A DNA stretch of 39,594 nucleotides. Source: Oppiella nova (Eukaryota > Arthropoda > Arachnida > Sarcoptiformes > Oppiidae). Location of the stretch: the NCBI GenBank assembly GCA_905397405.1, contig CAJPVJ010000108.1, positions 1 through 39,594 of the forward strand, read 5' to 3'. Below are positions 12,807-23,072 of this stretch, piece after piece; position 1 is the first letter of the stretch, and every line of letters begins with the position of its first letter. The notes under the pieces were generated by a model that did no database searches, was not told the DNA's origin, and saw nothing but the letters and a program-made list of their open reading frames with translations. The position numbers and the translations under genes were made by a program.

Positions 12807-13208
12807 TCACTCAATCAGTCAACTCTGAATTTCGTTAATTTTGTAATCCATTTTACAATCTAATCATAAGCTGCAGTAAAGCACTTTCATTATAAATATA
12901 AGTCACAAACAATTATTGTGACACTATCAAACTGTAGAATTTATATGATGTTCAATAATAAGCATTTGATAATATTATTATATAATATTTCCATATTTTT
13001 TATATACCGGTAATTAAGTTTATGATTGTTTTTAACCGCTTAAGCATATCATAGGATATTAATTTTGGTTTTTCAAAGATTCTCTAATAAAATATTCACA
13101 AAATAAAGATTGATTTGATTGTTTTTACTAAAGTCAATATCATCAAATTAGATCAAACTCCAACTACAGAACTTTAAATTTTAATTTGTTCAGGGAGATA
13201 TTTCATTT

Positions 13209-13687
13209 CTAGGACTTAGTAGGAAGCACGCTTATCAACTGTTAATAACTAAGATTTAATTAGTATATGTGTATTATATAATTTGAGTTTAAAAAGAATA
13301 TCACAAAACAAAATTCCACTAGAATCAGAATATTCTGTGAAATCCAATTCTTATGCTTTGCACAGCATATATTTATGTTGAATATACTGTTTCAATTCGA
13401 AAATTCGTATAGTAATTTTAAAATTTTGTCAAATTTTCGGCATAAAAACATGAATCATTGAACAGCAATGGATTTCATTTAAATATTAATGAAATAATAC
13501 ATTTTATATTTAAAATATATAAGAATATTTGCTCTCTAAATGTATATGAATTGCATTCTACAGGATATTCTGATTCTAGTGGAATTTTATATTATGATAT
13601 TTTTGTTAAGAACTAATTATTGGATATACCTATACAAATTAAATTTATTAACTGTTGATAAGCTTATTTCCTACTTACTTGTTAGGC
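13209..13687. repeat. Fold-back (MITE-like) inverted repeat
   Basis: The left arm (from 13209) and the right arm (ending about 13687) are imperfect reverse complements over roughly 110-120 nt. They share aaaattccactagaatcagaa, gcttatcaac.gttaataa and an outer ctta.taggaa. The AT-rich centre has no open frame. It is a different sequence family from the repeat at 2966-3412. Confidence 0.65.
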
Positions 13688-13747
13688 ATTTTGTTTGAAC
13701 ATTTTAAGCATGGTGAAGAATAAAGCTCAAATTTTAAAAAGATTTCT

Positions 13748-13767
13748 CACACACACACACACACACA
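13748..13767. repeat. (CA)n microsatellite
   Basis: Ten uninterrupted CA units within AT-rich intergenic DNA. Confidence 0.95.
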
Positions 13768-14155
13768 TGTTCACTGACTTAAGTTAAAATGTCTAGTTCA
13801 AATTTAATACATTTATTAGAAAATTGACTTTTGGCAATATTTATATGATTAGAAGGTATATAAAGTACAAAACAACAATTGAGTTCATTTAACAAAATTT
13901 GTTTTTCTTAACATTAAATTGAAAGTATTTGTGGAGAAAAATTTTGATAAGAACCAATGATAAGTTAACTATAATTATAATGTGAATAAACACTAAATAT
14001 CTGTCTCAATTGTCTCTTATGTTTTCCTAAATAGTTTTATATTGTGAACTTTCTGCTTTCCTGATCACAATAATTATTGTGAAATTATTGGCAAATATGT
14101 GACGATTTGTTCCCAAAATACGTTACAATATATCGATGAGAGGATTGAGTGGATT

Positions 14156-15408
14156 ATTGAGCAATAGTTGCTTTAAATTTGGTCACGACTTCCGCTGACG
14201 AAACTGTTGTTTGCTTTTGCAAAGAGTCCGGCTTGCGTACTCGGCAGACTTATGCACAGAGTGGGCACTGTAGGTCCACGGGCAAAGCTTTGTAACCAAT
14301 AGTGAAGAGCTCCAGAAATCGTTTCCGAAGAGCAAGAGACTTTGTTACCTGTTAACTTTGAAACAACAACTCATACGACATTCATTGTGTCCCATAAATA
14401 CTCAATCAAGTATCACTTAAACTACCTTACTTTATTACTACCTATTAAAGTAACATATCCACTACTTAATATTTAATATCAGATCAAATACAATTTTACT
14501 AAACAAATAAGGCTATTATTATTTACTGTTAAATTAAATGTTTTCGTGAATAATGTCCAAGGATCATTTTTAAAGTTAGTCAGTATAAATATTTCTTTCA
14601 ATATTCAATATTCACACTGTATTATATCAAACTTTAACAGTAAAATACTTCAAATACTGCATTTATAAGATTAAGTAATTGCATATTTAAAATCATATGT
14701 AATGTCATAATGGATAACCAACACTTAATTCACAAAGCTCCCGACTTCATTGCTACAAAAACTATATAAGAAACCGTTTTAGAGACTAAAGTAGGTTTAG
14801 GTATTGGACCCAGTATTTGTACAGTGTCATTATGTGACTGAAAATTATGAATTGATTAGTAATTCTGACCTTTGGTGAGATATCCAAACGAGAATTGGTG
14901 TAAATTGAGTCAACATCTCGCTCTGTGGTCTCAAAATCATATTATCTCTTTAGCCATAGTTTTGACCAACTGACAACCAGATGGCCGCGAAATTTGGCTA
15001 TAAGAAAGAATAATATCCTGGTTAGCTCTATTCCGAGAAGAAGCCCTGACCCTCAAGCACACGGCTGCAAATCTATTTGAATGTCGGGCGCAAACTTTGC
15101 ATCCAATTTATACAATTCATTATATATTTCCAAATCACATACAGTAAGTGTAATAATTTTCAATCAATTTATCATTTAGTATGCACATTTTTATGCATAC
15201 AATTACTGTACTTACCATTAAGTCCAAATTGGTCTCATTATATTTGGGAGTTACGTTCATTTGTGAAGCTCTCATTTGAAATATCTGTTCATTCACTTTG
15301 GATACAGCTCTGGTCAACAGATTGTTCACAATAATTGTGGCCAATTGTCTGTATTCAGTGGCGTCTGAATTGCTTTCTATTGACTCACATTCTTTGTGTT
15401 TGAGATCG
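14156..15408 (-). CDS. Unrecognised protein gene, C-terminal exons only
   Basis: Three minus-strand exons are supported. 15408-15216 contains ATEYRQLATIIVNNLLTRAV and ends in a GTAAGT donor. 15064-14870 has its upper part readable only after correcting an inverted-complement block, giving PSPEEEPYLDWSYNKKEYRF and then DFETTERDVDSIYTNSRLD. An exon from 14837 carries HNDTVQILGPIPKPTLVSK. Junction phases agree (0/0). A last exon probably lies within 14348-14156, but its reading is ambiguous because a second block is suspected. The helix LATIIVNNLLTRAVSKV is amphipathic and resembles the PKA-RII anchoring helices of AKAPs; that is only a resemblance. No family is assigned. 5' exons are not seen; they would lie above 15408 in very AT-rich DNA. 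Confidence 0.45.
14935..15062. other. Complement-without-reversal block 6, in the minus-strand gene
   Basis: For a minus-strand gene, undoing the block means reading the printed plus strand backwards without complementing. Doing so from about 15062 to 14942 gives over 40 open codons (TPSPEEEPYLDWSY ... FKAPVDQQSTSF). They continue in frame into the ordinary minus-strand reading YDFETTERDVDS. The ordinary reading has a TAA directly before YDF, at 14944-14942. The natural acceptor (...gatttgcag, exon start 15064) is in the correct phase. Confidence 0.75.
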
Positions 15409-15882
15409 CTTTTAATCAAATAAATTAAATCTCAATTTATACTATTCATAAACTAAATGTCCAAACATTTATAATTTGCTTGTCTATTGAAAAATATTTT
15501 ATAAGTTATTTTTATAAAATATATACCTCTTAGCCATACCTCATAGTCATCGCTGAATATAATTATCGTAATTCAATCATTCAATCACTTTATTTGATGA
15601 TAAGTTCTTAAGGCTTTTGATATATTGAATTGTTTTGGATTTGAGTATCTTTTCTATTTAAATAGAAAAATAAATATATATCAAATTTTATATCCATTAT
15701 CATATTAAATAGAATAATAATAGTTATAATTTAAATATAAATTCTAAAGCTAGCACCAATTCAATAAATAAATTGAAAACTATATAAAAATTTTATTTTC
15801 ACATATTTCACTAATTATATTTTCCTTTGATATTAATTTTAAATATAAATATAAAATAATTTTGTGTTAATATAAGTACTGA
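15409..15882. other. AT-rich intergenic DNA
   Basis: Very AT-rich stretch between the minus-strand gene and the duplicated MED9 region. I see no gene, RNA or repeat in it. Confidence 0.5.
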
Positions 15883-16315
15883 TATTATTTGTATTATACA
15901 AATTATTAGTATTGAAAATTATATATATAATTTAATGTTCTATTTCTTAATAAATAATGCTTTTTATGTTGTCCTGTATTTATTTTAAGAAAAAAATAAT
16001 CATTAAATTTTCTTTATAAATTTAATCTAATAATATTGTACATTAGAAGCATAAAGGTTTAAATAACAAAATTCATATAAAATTAATGAATTCATATGAA
16101 AATAATATATAGATTGATGGAAAACATATGAATTCCCATCATTCATATAAGAGTATAATAGCTACAGGTGCTCGCAATACGCAATGTGCATTTATCTCAG
16201 TATTATATCAATCATATAAATTAAGCAATTTGATTTTAATTAAAAAATAAATTTTATAAATTCTAAAAATGTGTTTATTATTTTAAAAATATTTATATAA
16301 TTACGGTATAATTAA

Positions 16316-16442
16316 TTATAAACAGTAAGCAATGGTGAATGGATGTCATGTTTACATAACAAATAATACGAAAACCAGTTGTCTAGTAAATTAAGTATTT
16401 TATAAACATATTATGACATTCCATATTTCGTATAAAAACTTC
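16316..16442. other. Complement-without-reversal block, proved against the second copy
   Basis: These 127 bases are the exact unreversed complement of 18542-18668 (127 of 127). The flanks on both sides align directly between the two copies. At the next position (16443 a, 18669 c) the two are neither equal nor complementary, so the block may be 128 nt with one allelic difference. Which of the two copies carries the flip cannot be told from the sequence alone. Confidence 0.97.
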
Positions 16443-16584
16443 AAATTTATACAAAACAATTGAATATAATTTTTAAAGCAATATCACAAGATTTTTAAAA
16501 TAATTTAATGACTATAAACCCAAACATACTAAATATCTGTTGAGTAAGTGATGGGAAAGTATGTAATTTGTTCCATCATTTTAG

Positions 16585-16848
16585 GTGAATATCCATAGAA
16601 ACCGTTTCATTCACTTTCAAATCTCTACTAAAATGTTTGGCTTTAATTCTAAGGTAGGTATTCAATATTCGTAGCACACTATACAGTATTCTGTGCTAAT
16701 ATACCATAGATACTGTATATAGCAAAAGCATTTATTCTCTATTAACATTACACAGATTCTGCTTACAATCATAGCGTAGGAATGTTTGGACATGTATTGC
16801 ACTCTATTTACTATAGAAATCATGAGATTTACAACAATATTCTATTAG
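16585..16848 (+). CDS. Candidate small exons of an unrecognised gene (copy 1)
   Basis: Segment 16585-16653 is bounded by ttttag and gtaggt. It is open in one frame (VNIHRNRFIHFQ...MFGFNSK, 23 codons). Segment 16756-16848 is bounded by acacag and gttatc and is open in one frame (SAYNHSVGMFGHVLHSIYYR). Both are unchanged between the two copies (16585 with 18812, 16756 with 18989) except one CAT/CAC change, synonymous in the second frame. The phases do not join directly, so the model is incomplete. They could instead be 5' leader exons of MED9, or chance. Confidence 0.25.
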
Positions 16849-17671
16849 GTTATCACCTGTTAGATCAAGTTCAGTTATATAAAATAATTCTTTAGTAAAA
16901 TAAATTATTTTAATGTGAGTTAAATGAAATATTAAGAATTTAAAATAAATAGAATATTATTGTTAATTATTAATAATGCTAATTATACAAAATTGTTGAC
17001 TAGAATTGTAATGCATGAAAATATTGTTTTAGGGCACAGACTCATTTATCATTTATAGACTTGAATTAACTACTTAAGTAGTTATTTGTAATTCAGGCTA
17101 TAAATATAACAGATAAGTTAGATTAAAAATCTATGAGCACCGACAATTTAAATTCTTTTTAATTTAAACATTTAAATTCTATTTGGTATACTACTGTATA
17201 ATACTTTTATTATATAATGACTGCAAACAATCCATTACTTTTCAATTAACAGTATCAATTGTATTCATAAAAATAGCCAATAATATTAAATGTTAGAATA
17301 AATCATTAAATGATACTGTACTACTGTATATATATGGCATAAATTTAATATTTGTATCATATTAGTAATAGTTTCAAGTAAAAGGACGTTTAAATAGATT
17401 AAAATAGTCTTGGTCATTTGAATACAGATATGAATAATACCTGCATTACAATATTGCTAAAATGTCTTGTTCATTTAATGTATTCTGGTTAATACAGTGA
17501 CTGTATTACAGTCTGATTGTACAGTTTTGAAGCCAAAAATACAATGTAATGCAATAACTGGACGTATTTGATGAGTGAATGTATTCATGTTTCACGGATT
17601 CATTCATTCAGTGACTGATTGAGTGATTGTTGTTATGATTTGAATATCATTTGAATAATTGTTTGCAAATA

Positions 17672-18086
17672 ATGTCAAAGAGTTTATCAGTGGATGAGAT
17701 CAACACTGAGTTCTTACCACTCATTTACGACATCATCAGGAGGTGTGTATTACTTATGATAATGTGTTGATAGCAATGAATGTCTGACTGATTTGGTGTC
17801 TCATAGCTATGAACGAGATTCACATGAGTTGTCGAGTTTGGCGCAGAAGTCACTGTCGATGAGAGATCCGCAGCAGTCGGCCAATGATTGCAACACAAAG
17901 ATGCAGGCATTGAGGGATCAGTTCAACCAATTCAGACAACAAGTGCTTCAAATCAATGGCATTGCCGTCACTAAAGAAGAACAACTCAAGTCTTTGGATG
18001 CGTTGAGACAACAACTTGTCATGAAAAGAGATTTACTCATCAAATACAAGAACTCGTGTCCATTTGATCCCAACAATAAGATTTGA
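17672..18086 (+). CDS. MED9: Mediator complex subunit 9 (copy 1)
   Basis: Small subunit of the Mediator middle module, which links transcription factors to RNA polymerase II in the nucleus. Exons are 17672-17742 and 17807-18086, with a 64-nt intron (gtgtgt...tcatag). The product is 116 residues, close to the family's usual size. It begins MSKSLSVDEINTEFLPLIYD. The MED9 core follows: the LPLIYDII helix, then a heptad-like coiled coil through NQFRQQVLQINGIAVTKEEQ and QLVMKRDLLIKYKNSCPF. That ending matches the LREQV..K.ELLQKYK.LC pattern of the animal family. The start is the first ATG in frame, and the exon boundary is required by a stop in the intron. A second near-identical copy lies 2281 bases downstream. 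Confidence 0.88.
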
Positions 18087-18106
18087 AAAATTAAAACTCT
18101 TTTGAT

Positions 18107-18107
18107 N
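18107..18107. other. Single-N assembly join
   Basis: One N exactly between the two 2.2-kb copies, so it marks a contig join and not a sequenced base. Confidence 0.95.
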
Positions 18108-18811
18108 TATTATTTGTATTATACAAATTATTAGTATTGAAAATTATATATATAATTTAATGTTCTATTTCTTAATAAATAATGCTTTTTATGTTGTCCT
18201 GTATTTATTTTAAGAAAAAAATAATCATTAAATTTTCTTTATAAATTTAATCTAATAATATTGTACATTAGAAGCATAAAGGTTTAAATAACAAAATTCA
18301 TATAAAATTAATGAATTCATATGAAAATAATATATAGATTGATGGAAAACATATGAATTCCCATCATTCATATAAGAGTATAATAGCTACAGGTGCTCGC
18401 AATACGTAATGTGCATTTATCTCAGTATTATATCAATCATATAAATTAAGCAATTTGATTTTAATTAAAAAATAAATCTTATAAATTCTAAAAATGTGTT
18501 TATTATTTTAAAAAATATTTATATAATTACACTATAATTAAAATATTTGTCATTCGTTACCACTTACCTACAGTACAAATGTATTGTTTATTATGCTTTT
18601 GGTCAACAGATCATTTAATTCATAAAATATTTGTATAATACTGTAAGGTATAAAGCATATTTTTGAAGCAATTTATACAAAACAATTGAATATAATTTTT
18701 AGAGCAACATCACAAGATTTTTTAAATAATTAAATTACTATAAACCCAAACATACTAAATATCTGTTGATGTAAGTGATGGGAAAGTATGTAATTTGTTC
18801 CATCATTTTAG

Positions 18812-19081
18812 GTGAATATCCATAGAAACCGTTTCATTCACTTTCAAATCTCTACTAAAATGTTTGGCTTTAATTCTAAGGTAGGTACTCAATATTCGTA
18901 GCACACTATACAGTATTCTGTGCTAATATACCATAGATACTGTATATAGCAAAAGCATTTATTCTCTATTAACGTTAACATTACACAGATTCTGCTTACA
19001 ATCATAGCGTAGGAATGTTTGGACATGTATTGCACTCTATTTACTATAGAAATCACGAGATTTACAACAATATTCTATTAG
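18812..19081 (+). CDS. Candidate small exons of an unrecognised gene (copy 2)
   Basis: Allelic partner of the segment at 16585-16848, with exons 18812-18880 and 18989-19081. The same splice sites and open frames are kept. The intron between them gained a short insertion (aacgtt). The function is unknown. Confidence 0.22.
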
Positions 19082-19952
19082 GTTATCACCTGTTAGATGA
19101 TCACTGGTTTAAGTTCAGTTATATAAAATAATTCTTTAGTAAAATAAATTATTTTAATGTGAGTTAAATGAAATATTAAGAATTTAAAATAAATAAATAG
19201 AATATTATTGTTGATTATTTATAATGCTAAATATACAAAATTGTTGACTAGAATTGTAATGCATGAAAATATTGTTTTAGGGCACAGATTCATTTATCAT
19301 TTATAGACTTGAATTAACTACTTAAGTAGTTATTTGTAATTCAAGTTATAAATATAACAAATAAGTTACATTTAAAATCTATGAGCACCGACAATTTAAA
19401 TTCTTTTTAATTTAAACATTTAAACTCTATTTGGTATACTATAATACTTTTATTATATAATGATTGCATACAATTCATTACTTTTCAATTAACTGTATCA
19501 ATTGTATTCATAAAAATAGCCAATAATAATGTGAAATGTTAGAATAAATTATTAAATGATACTGTACTACTGTATATATATGGCATAAATTTAATATTTG
19601 TATCATATTAGTAATAGTTTCAAGTAAAAGGACGTTAAAATAGATTAAAATAGTCTTGGTCATTTGAATGCAGATGTGAATAATACCTGCATTATAATAT
19701 TGCTAAAATGTCTTGTTCATTTAATGTATTCTGTAACAGAATTTCTGTTTGTACTGTATGTGTGTATTTGTAATACAGTGACTGTATTACAGTCTGATTG
19801 TACAGTTTTGAAGCCAAAAATACAATGTAATGCAATAACTGGACGTATTTGATGAGTGAATCTATGAGTGTTTCACGGATTCATTGATTCAGTGACTGAT
19901 TCAGTGATTGTTGTTATGATTTGAATATCATTTGAATAATTGTTTGCAAATA

Positions 19953-20367
19953 ATGTCAAAGAGTTTATCAGTGGATGAGATCAACACTGAGTTCTTACCA
20001 CTCATTTACGACATCATCAGGAGGTGTGTATTACTTATGATAATGTGTTGATAGCAATGAATGTCTGACTGATTTGGTGTCTCATAGCTATGAACGAGAT
20101 TCACATGAGTTGTCGAGTTTGGCGCAGAAGTCACTGTCGATGAGAGATCCGCAGCAGTCGACCAATGATTGCAACACAAAGATGCAGGCATTGAGGGATC
20201 AGTTCAACCAATTCAGACAACAAGTGCTTCAAATCAATGGCATTGCCGTCACTAAAGAAGAACAACTCAAGTCTTTGGATGCGTTGAGACAACAACTTGT
20301 CATGAAAAGAGATTTACTCATCAAATACAAGAACTCGTGTCCATTTGATCCCAACAATAAGATTTGA
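19953..20367 (+). CDS. MED9: Mediator complex subunit 9 (copy 2)
   Basis: Exons 19953-20023 and 20088-20367 have the same structure as the copy at 17672. The protein differs by one residue (Thr for Ala in QQS[A/T]NDC). Both copies are intact. I read this as the second allele of one gene, not a paralogue, because the flanking 2.2 kb is shared and the join carries an N. If the duplication were real, the two genes would be recent tandem paralogues. Confidence 0.85.
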
Positions 20368-20410
20368 AAAATTAAAACTCTTTTGATACCTCTTTGAACT
20401 AAATGTCTAA

Positions 20411-21997
20411 ATGTCTGCAATAATGAAGTCCAATATATTGAACATTTTCCTCTCAAAACGCTGTCTAAGTGTGGCTTCAAATTTGAGACCATTCTTGAGA
20501 CGGAGGAAGAGGTCCACGAATAAGACGTTTTGGTATTTCCACGGTTCGGATCTCTTCGAAGAGTCTACTTTTCGTGGTAACCAAACGTATGATGACAACA
20601 ATAGCTCTGAAATAATGTCCAGAAAACAATTATCCGATAATATTATGAAAAATTCTTACCATATATTGAGAGAGAGTTTAAAACACGAGTTTCCCCTCAA
20701 AACCAAACTTTACATTTTGGACGCAATGTCTGTTATATACGGATCCGATGCCAAGAATACCATCAATTTGTTTGACATTCTTAGGCCTCAAATCACTTTC
20801 GAGTTACATAAACATAATTTCTTTGTTTTAAACCAAATCCTGTATTTGAGTTCAAATATCAGTACAGAAAATAGAGACGACTTTTGCTTTTTACTCAACA
20901 CTATGATCAACAAAATTGAAGATTATTTCGTCAATGACTTCCCCAGTGATGAACAGATAGGATCAACTGATATTGCAGTCATGTGTCACTCATTGTTTAA
21001 ATTAAAAGCTAAGTTCAAAACAAATGATATCTTATATAAACTTTCAGACATTGTTTCCGAAGATATTAAGTGCAAGCGATTGAATAAAACACACGTTCTT
21101 TCAATCGTCAAATACATGAGATTTAATGAATTCAATGACCAAAAACTTGTCCAATCAGTCAAACACTATATTGAAAGCGAATCCAAGAATTTTTCATTCG
21201 CAGAATGCGCTCATTATTTGGCATTTTTTGCAAACATTTGTCTCTATGACGCCGATGTCTGGCACTTATTAGTGGATCAAAGAGGCGATCATTTGCTTGA
21301 AAATTGTTTCTCTGAATCTGATCCAAAGACAATTCGCTGTAAGGATTTGTCTCGATTTCTGTGGTCTGTCGCCTCAGTTGACTACAAATTTAGCGAACAA
21401 ATGAGCGAATGTGTTGTCAAGTTAATGGAAAGACTACTTTCATCTGATTTTAAAATGTATCCTCATTTTCTTATCGATTGCTTTAAATCATTAATAATAT
21501 TAGGAATATATCCGCAAAATCTTCTCAACCAAACGCTAGACTCTAAGTATTGGTTAAAATGTATGTCGAATTCGGATCGAAACAAAGTGCCGAAAGATAT
21601 CTACTTTATTCTCGAGTCGACAGCTATTGAAAGACCTGATATCAAGTTCGTGAGGAAATCTCTGTTGTATTCGTTAGCCAAGGAAATGAAGCACAATATT
21701 ACTCACGAGTCAAGACATCGACCAAAACTTGTCGAGTATTTCAAATGGATTAACGATAACATAGATGTCATCAAATCTGTTCCACAATTCAATTACACTC
21801 TTCAACACATCGGAATCGCTTCCATTATAGTGAATGGTATCTCATTAGAAGTAATTGACTCATCCGTTGCATTGGATTCCAATCGATTGAATGGTTTAAT
21901 GGCAACGAAGATAAGACAAATGGACATTAAGAATATTCCTCATCGGTTAATTCATAATTTAAATGATTTGAAGCAATATTTATTACAAAATGATTAA
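20411..21997 (+). CDS. FASTKD-like mitochondrial protein
   Basis: Single-exon frame of about 528 codons; the start is 20411 or the next ATG at 20423. The N-terminus is basic and hydroxyl-rich without acids (NILNIFLSKRCLSVASNLR, then RRRKRS), as in a mitochondrial targeting peptide. The body is a run of helical repeats of about 35-40 residues, with phrases such as TDIAVMCHSLFKL, KTHVLSIVKY, SFAECAHYLAFFANICLYDA and CKDLSRFLWSVASV. These resemble the FAST_1/FAST_2 helical repeats of FASTK-domain proteins, which act on mitochondrial RNA processing and translation. I do not see a clear C-terminal RAP domain. The next best reading is an unrelated alpha-solenoid protein. Confidence 0.5.
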   Translation: MSAIMKSNILNIFLSKRCLSVASNLRPFLRRRKRSTNKTFWYFHGSDLFEESTFRGNQTYDDNNSSEIMSRKQLSDNIMKNSYHILRESLKHEFPLKTKLYILDAMSVIYGSDAKNTINLFDILRPQITFELHKHNFFVLNQILYLSSNISTENRDDFCFLLNTMINKIEDYFVNDFPSDEQIGSTDIAVMCHSLFKLKAKFKTNDILYKLSDIVSEDIKCKRLNKTHVLSIVKYMRFNEFNDQKLVQSVKHYIESESKNFSFAECAHYLAFFANICLYDADVWHLLVDQRGDHLLENCFSESDPKTIRCKDLSRFLWSVASVDYKFSEQMSECVVKLMERLLSSDFKMYPHFLIDCFKSLIILGIYPQNLLNQTLDSKYWLKCMSNSDRNKVPKDIYFILESTAIERPDIKFVRKSLLYSLAKEMKHNITHESRHRPKLVEYFKWINDNIDVIKSVPQFNYTLQHIGIASIIVNGISLEVIDSSVALDSNRLNGLMATKIRQMDIKNIPHRLIHNLNDLKQYLLQND

Positions 21998-22445
21998 TTC
22001 TGTTTGATTATAGATTTATAGGGAAAATAGGCTACATATGAAAATAACTTTATTTTAAATGGTTTTGGAAACTAATATTCTTGTACAACTTTATTTTAGA
22101 ATATACCTGTATATAATAACTCTATATGACCTGTATGCTTTATTTCATTAAACTGTAAACTTGTTTTAATAAACAAATTATCACTAATTAATAGCACGGA
22201 AAATATGTTTAAATTGAATCAATTGGTGATAACCTTGTGTTGGATGAGTCACTCATCATGACTGACAGTGTTGTGTGGATTAGTGTACAGTATATTGTAT
22301 ACAGCATTAAATGCATTCAAATGATGCGCTTTTGGTTTATGAGTCAAGCATTAAGTGAATGAATGATTGCATTGAAAGTCAATACAAATGTTGTAATGAT
22401 TTGAATGTCTAAATAAAGTGACAGTTTAGTGACAAATGAGTAGAA
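21998..22445. other. Intergenic DNA
   Basis: 448 nt between two plus-strand genes. It is AT-rich, and I see no gene or repeat in it. Confidence 0.5.
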
Positions 22446-23072
22446 ATGATGGTTAAAATAAAGAAGAATTTGTTGGATTACGTGAAGACAGTCGACCACA
22501 ACATCTCTCTGTCGATCTACCGGTTCGGTGGCAAACATATCGGCGCCCACTGGCCATCATATCAGTTGACACTTCGGGCGTTGGAGTACTCATGTCATGG
22601 CATCCCATGGTTTGCCGTCGCTATCATCTCGCTATACGTGGTCCCCAACAACAAAAGTGTGGCCCAACTCTTAGCCGGTCTGCTGCTGGACGTGATATGC
22701 GTGGCCATCATGAAGGCGACGACACGGCGTCGACGGCCGGCATATGCCCGACAGGACGACCAGCTCGCGGTGATGGGTCCGGACAAACACTCCCTGCCAT
22801 CCGGTCACTGCTCCAGAGCTACATATGTGGCCCTCTTCTGCGGCAATCACTCGCTCCTATCGTTACTCATATGGATGTGGTGTCTGTGTGTCTGCGCCTC
22901 GAGACTACTTCTCGGTCGACACCATCTCTTGGATGCAGTGATCGGCGTATTCTTGGGTTATCTTATATTCTGCGTTCAGTTCATTATTTTCACGCCAATT
23001 GATTCACTGCTGTTGTGGACAATCAGTGCCTTATTTAATGTCGCCTTTTCTGATACCAATGATTTTGATTAA
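22446..23072 (+). CDS. PLPP6: Polyisoprenoid diphosphate/phosphate phosphohydrolase (PAP2 superfamily)
   Basis: Membrane phosphatase that removes phosphate from presqualene, farnesyl or geranylgeranyl diphosphate, acting in the ER or nuclear envelope. Single exon, 208 residues. All three motifs of the type-2 phosphatidic acid phosphatase active site are present: K.TTRRRRP (residues about 90-98), LPSGHCSR (about 117-124) with the acid-base histidine, and SRLLLGRHHLLD (about 151-162) with the nucleophilic histidine and its aspartate. Four to five hydrophobic segments surround them (for example IPWFAVAIISLYVV). The length is shorter than vertebrate PLPP6, whose N-terminus is longer. The GC content is visibly higher than in the flanks. 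The first of two adjacent ATGs was taken as the start. Confidence 0.88.
   Translation: MMVKIKKNLLDYVKTVDHNISLSIYRFGGKHIGAHWPSYQLTLRALEYSCHGIPWFAVAIISLYVVPNNKSVAQLLAGLLLDVICVAIMKATTRRRRPAYARQDDQLAVMGPDKHSLPSGHCSRATYVALFCGNHSLLSLLIWMWCLCVCASRLLLGRHHLLDAVIGVFLGYLIFCVQFIIFTPIDSLLLWTISALFNVAFSDTNDFD

Larger units (their letters stand above)
12807..14150. other. Intergenic AT-rich DNA between Piezo and the minus-strand gene
   Basis: There is no convincing coding potential. It holds a probable Piezo poly(A) signal (AATAAA at 13102), the fold-back element 13209-13687 and a (CA)10 microsatellite at 13748-13767. Confidence 0.6.
15883..18106 (+). repeat. First copy of a 2.2-kb near-identical segment containing MED9
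   Basis: 15883-18106 matches 18108-20387 from end to end, with scattered substitutions and small indels (for example 3-bp and 12-bp insertions in the second copy). The two meet at a single N (18107). The copies start with tattatttgtattataca and end with attaaaactcttttgat. The pattern fits two haplotypes placed in series rather than an old gene duplication. Confidence 0.9.
18108..20387 (+). repeat. Second copy of the 2.2-kb MED9 segment
   Basis: This is the partner of 15883-18106. Its right end runs on into unique sequence with the FASTKD-like gene, while the first copy's left end runs on from unique sequence. That is the geometry expected when two alleles of one locus are laid end to end. 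It contains 18542-18668, partner of the complement block at 16316. Confidence 0.9.

Noticed and set aside
14190-14348. Plain minus-strand frame VSCSSETISGALHYWLQSFA as the coding frame
   Set aside because: Other frames of the same patch look equally protein-like and its phase does not fit the exon upstream; left unresolved.
17672-20367. MED9 tandem paralogues from a recent gene duplication
   Set aside because: A single N at the join and matching 2.2-kb flanks make haplotype redundancy more likely; kept as two copies in the list with this caveat.
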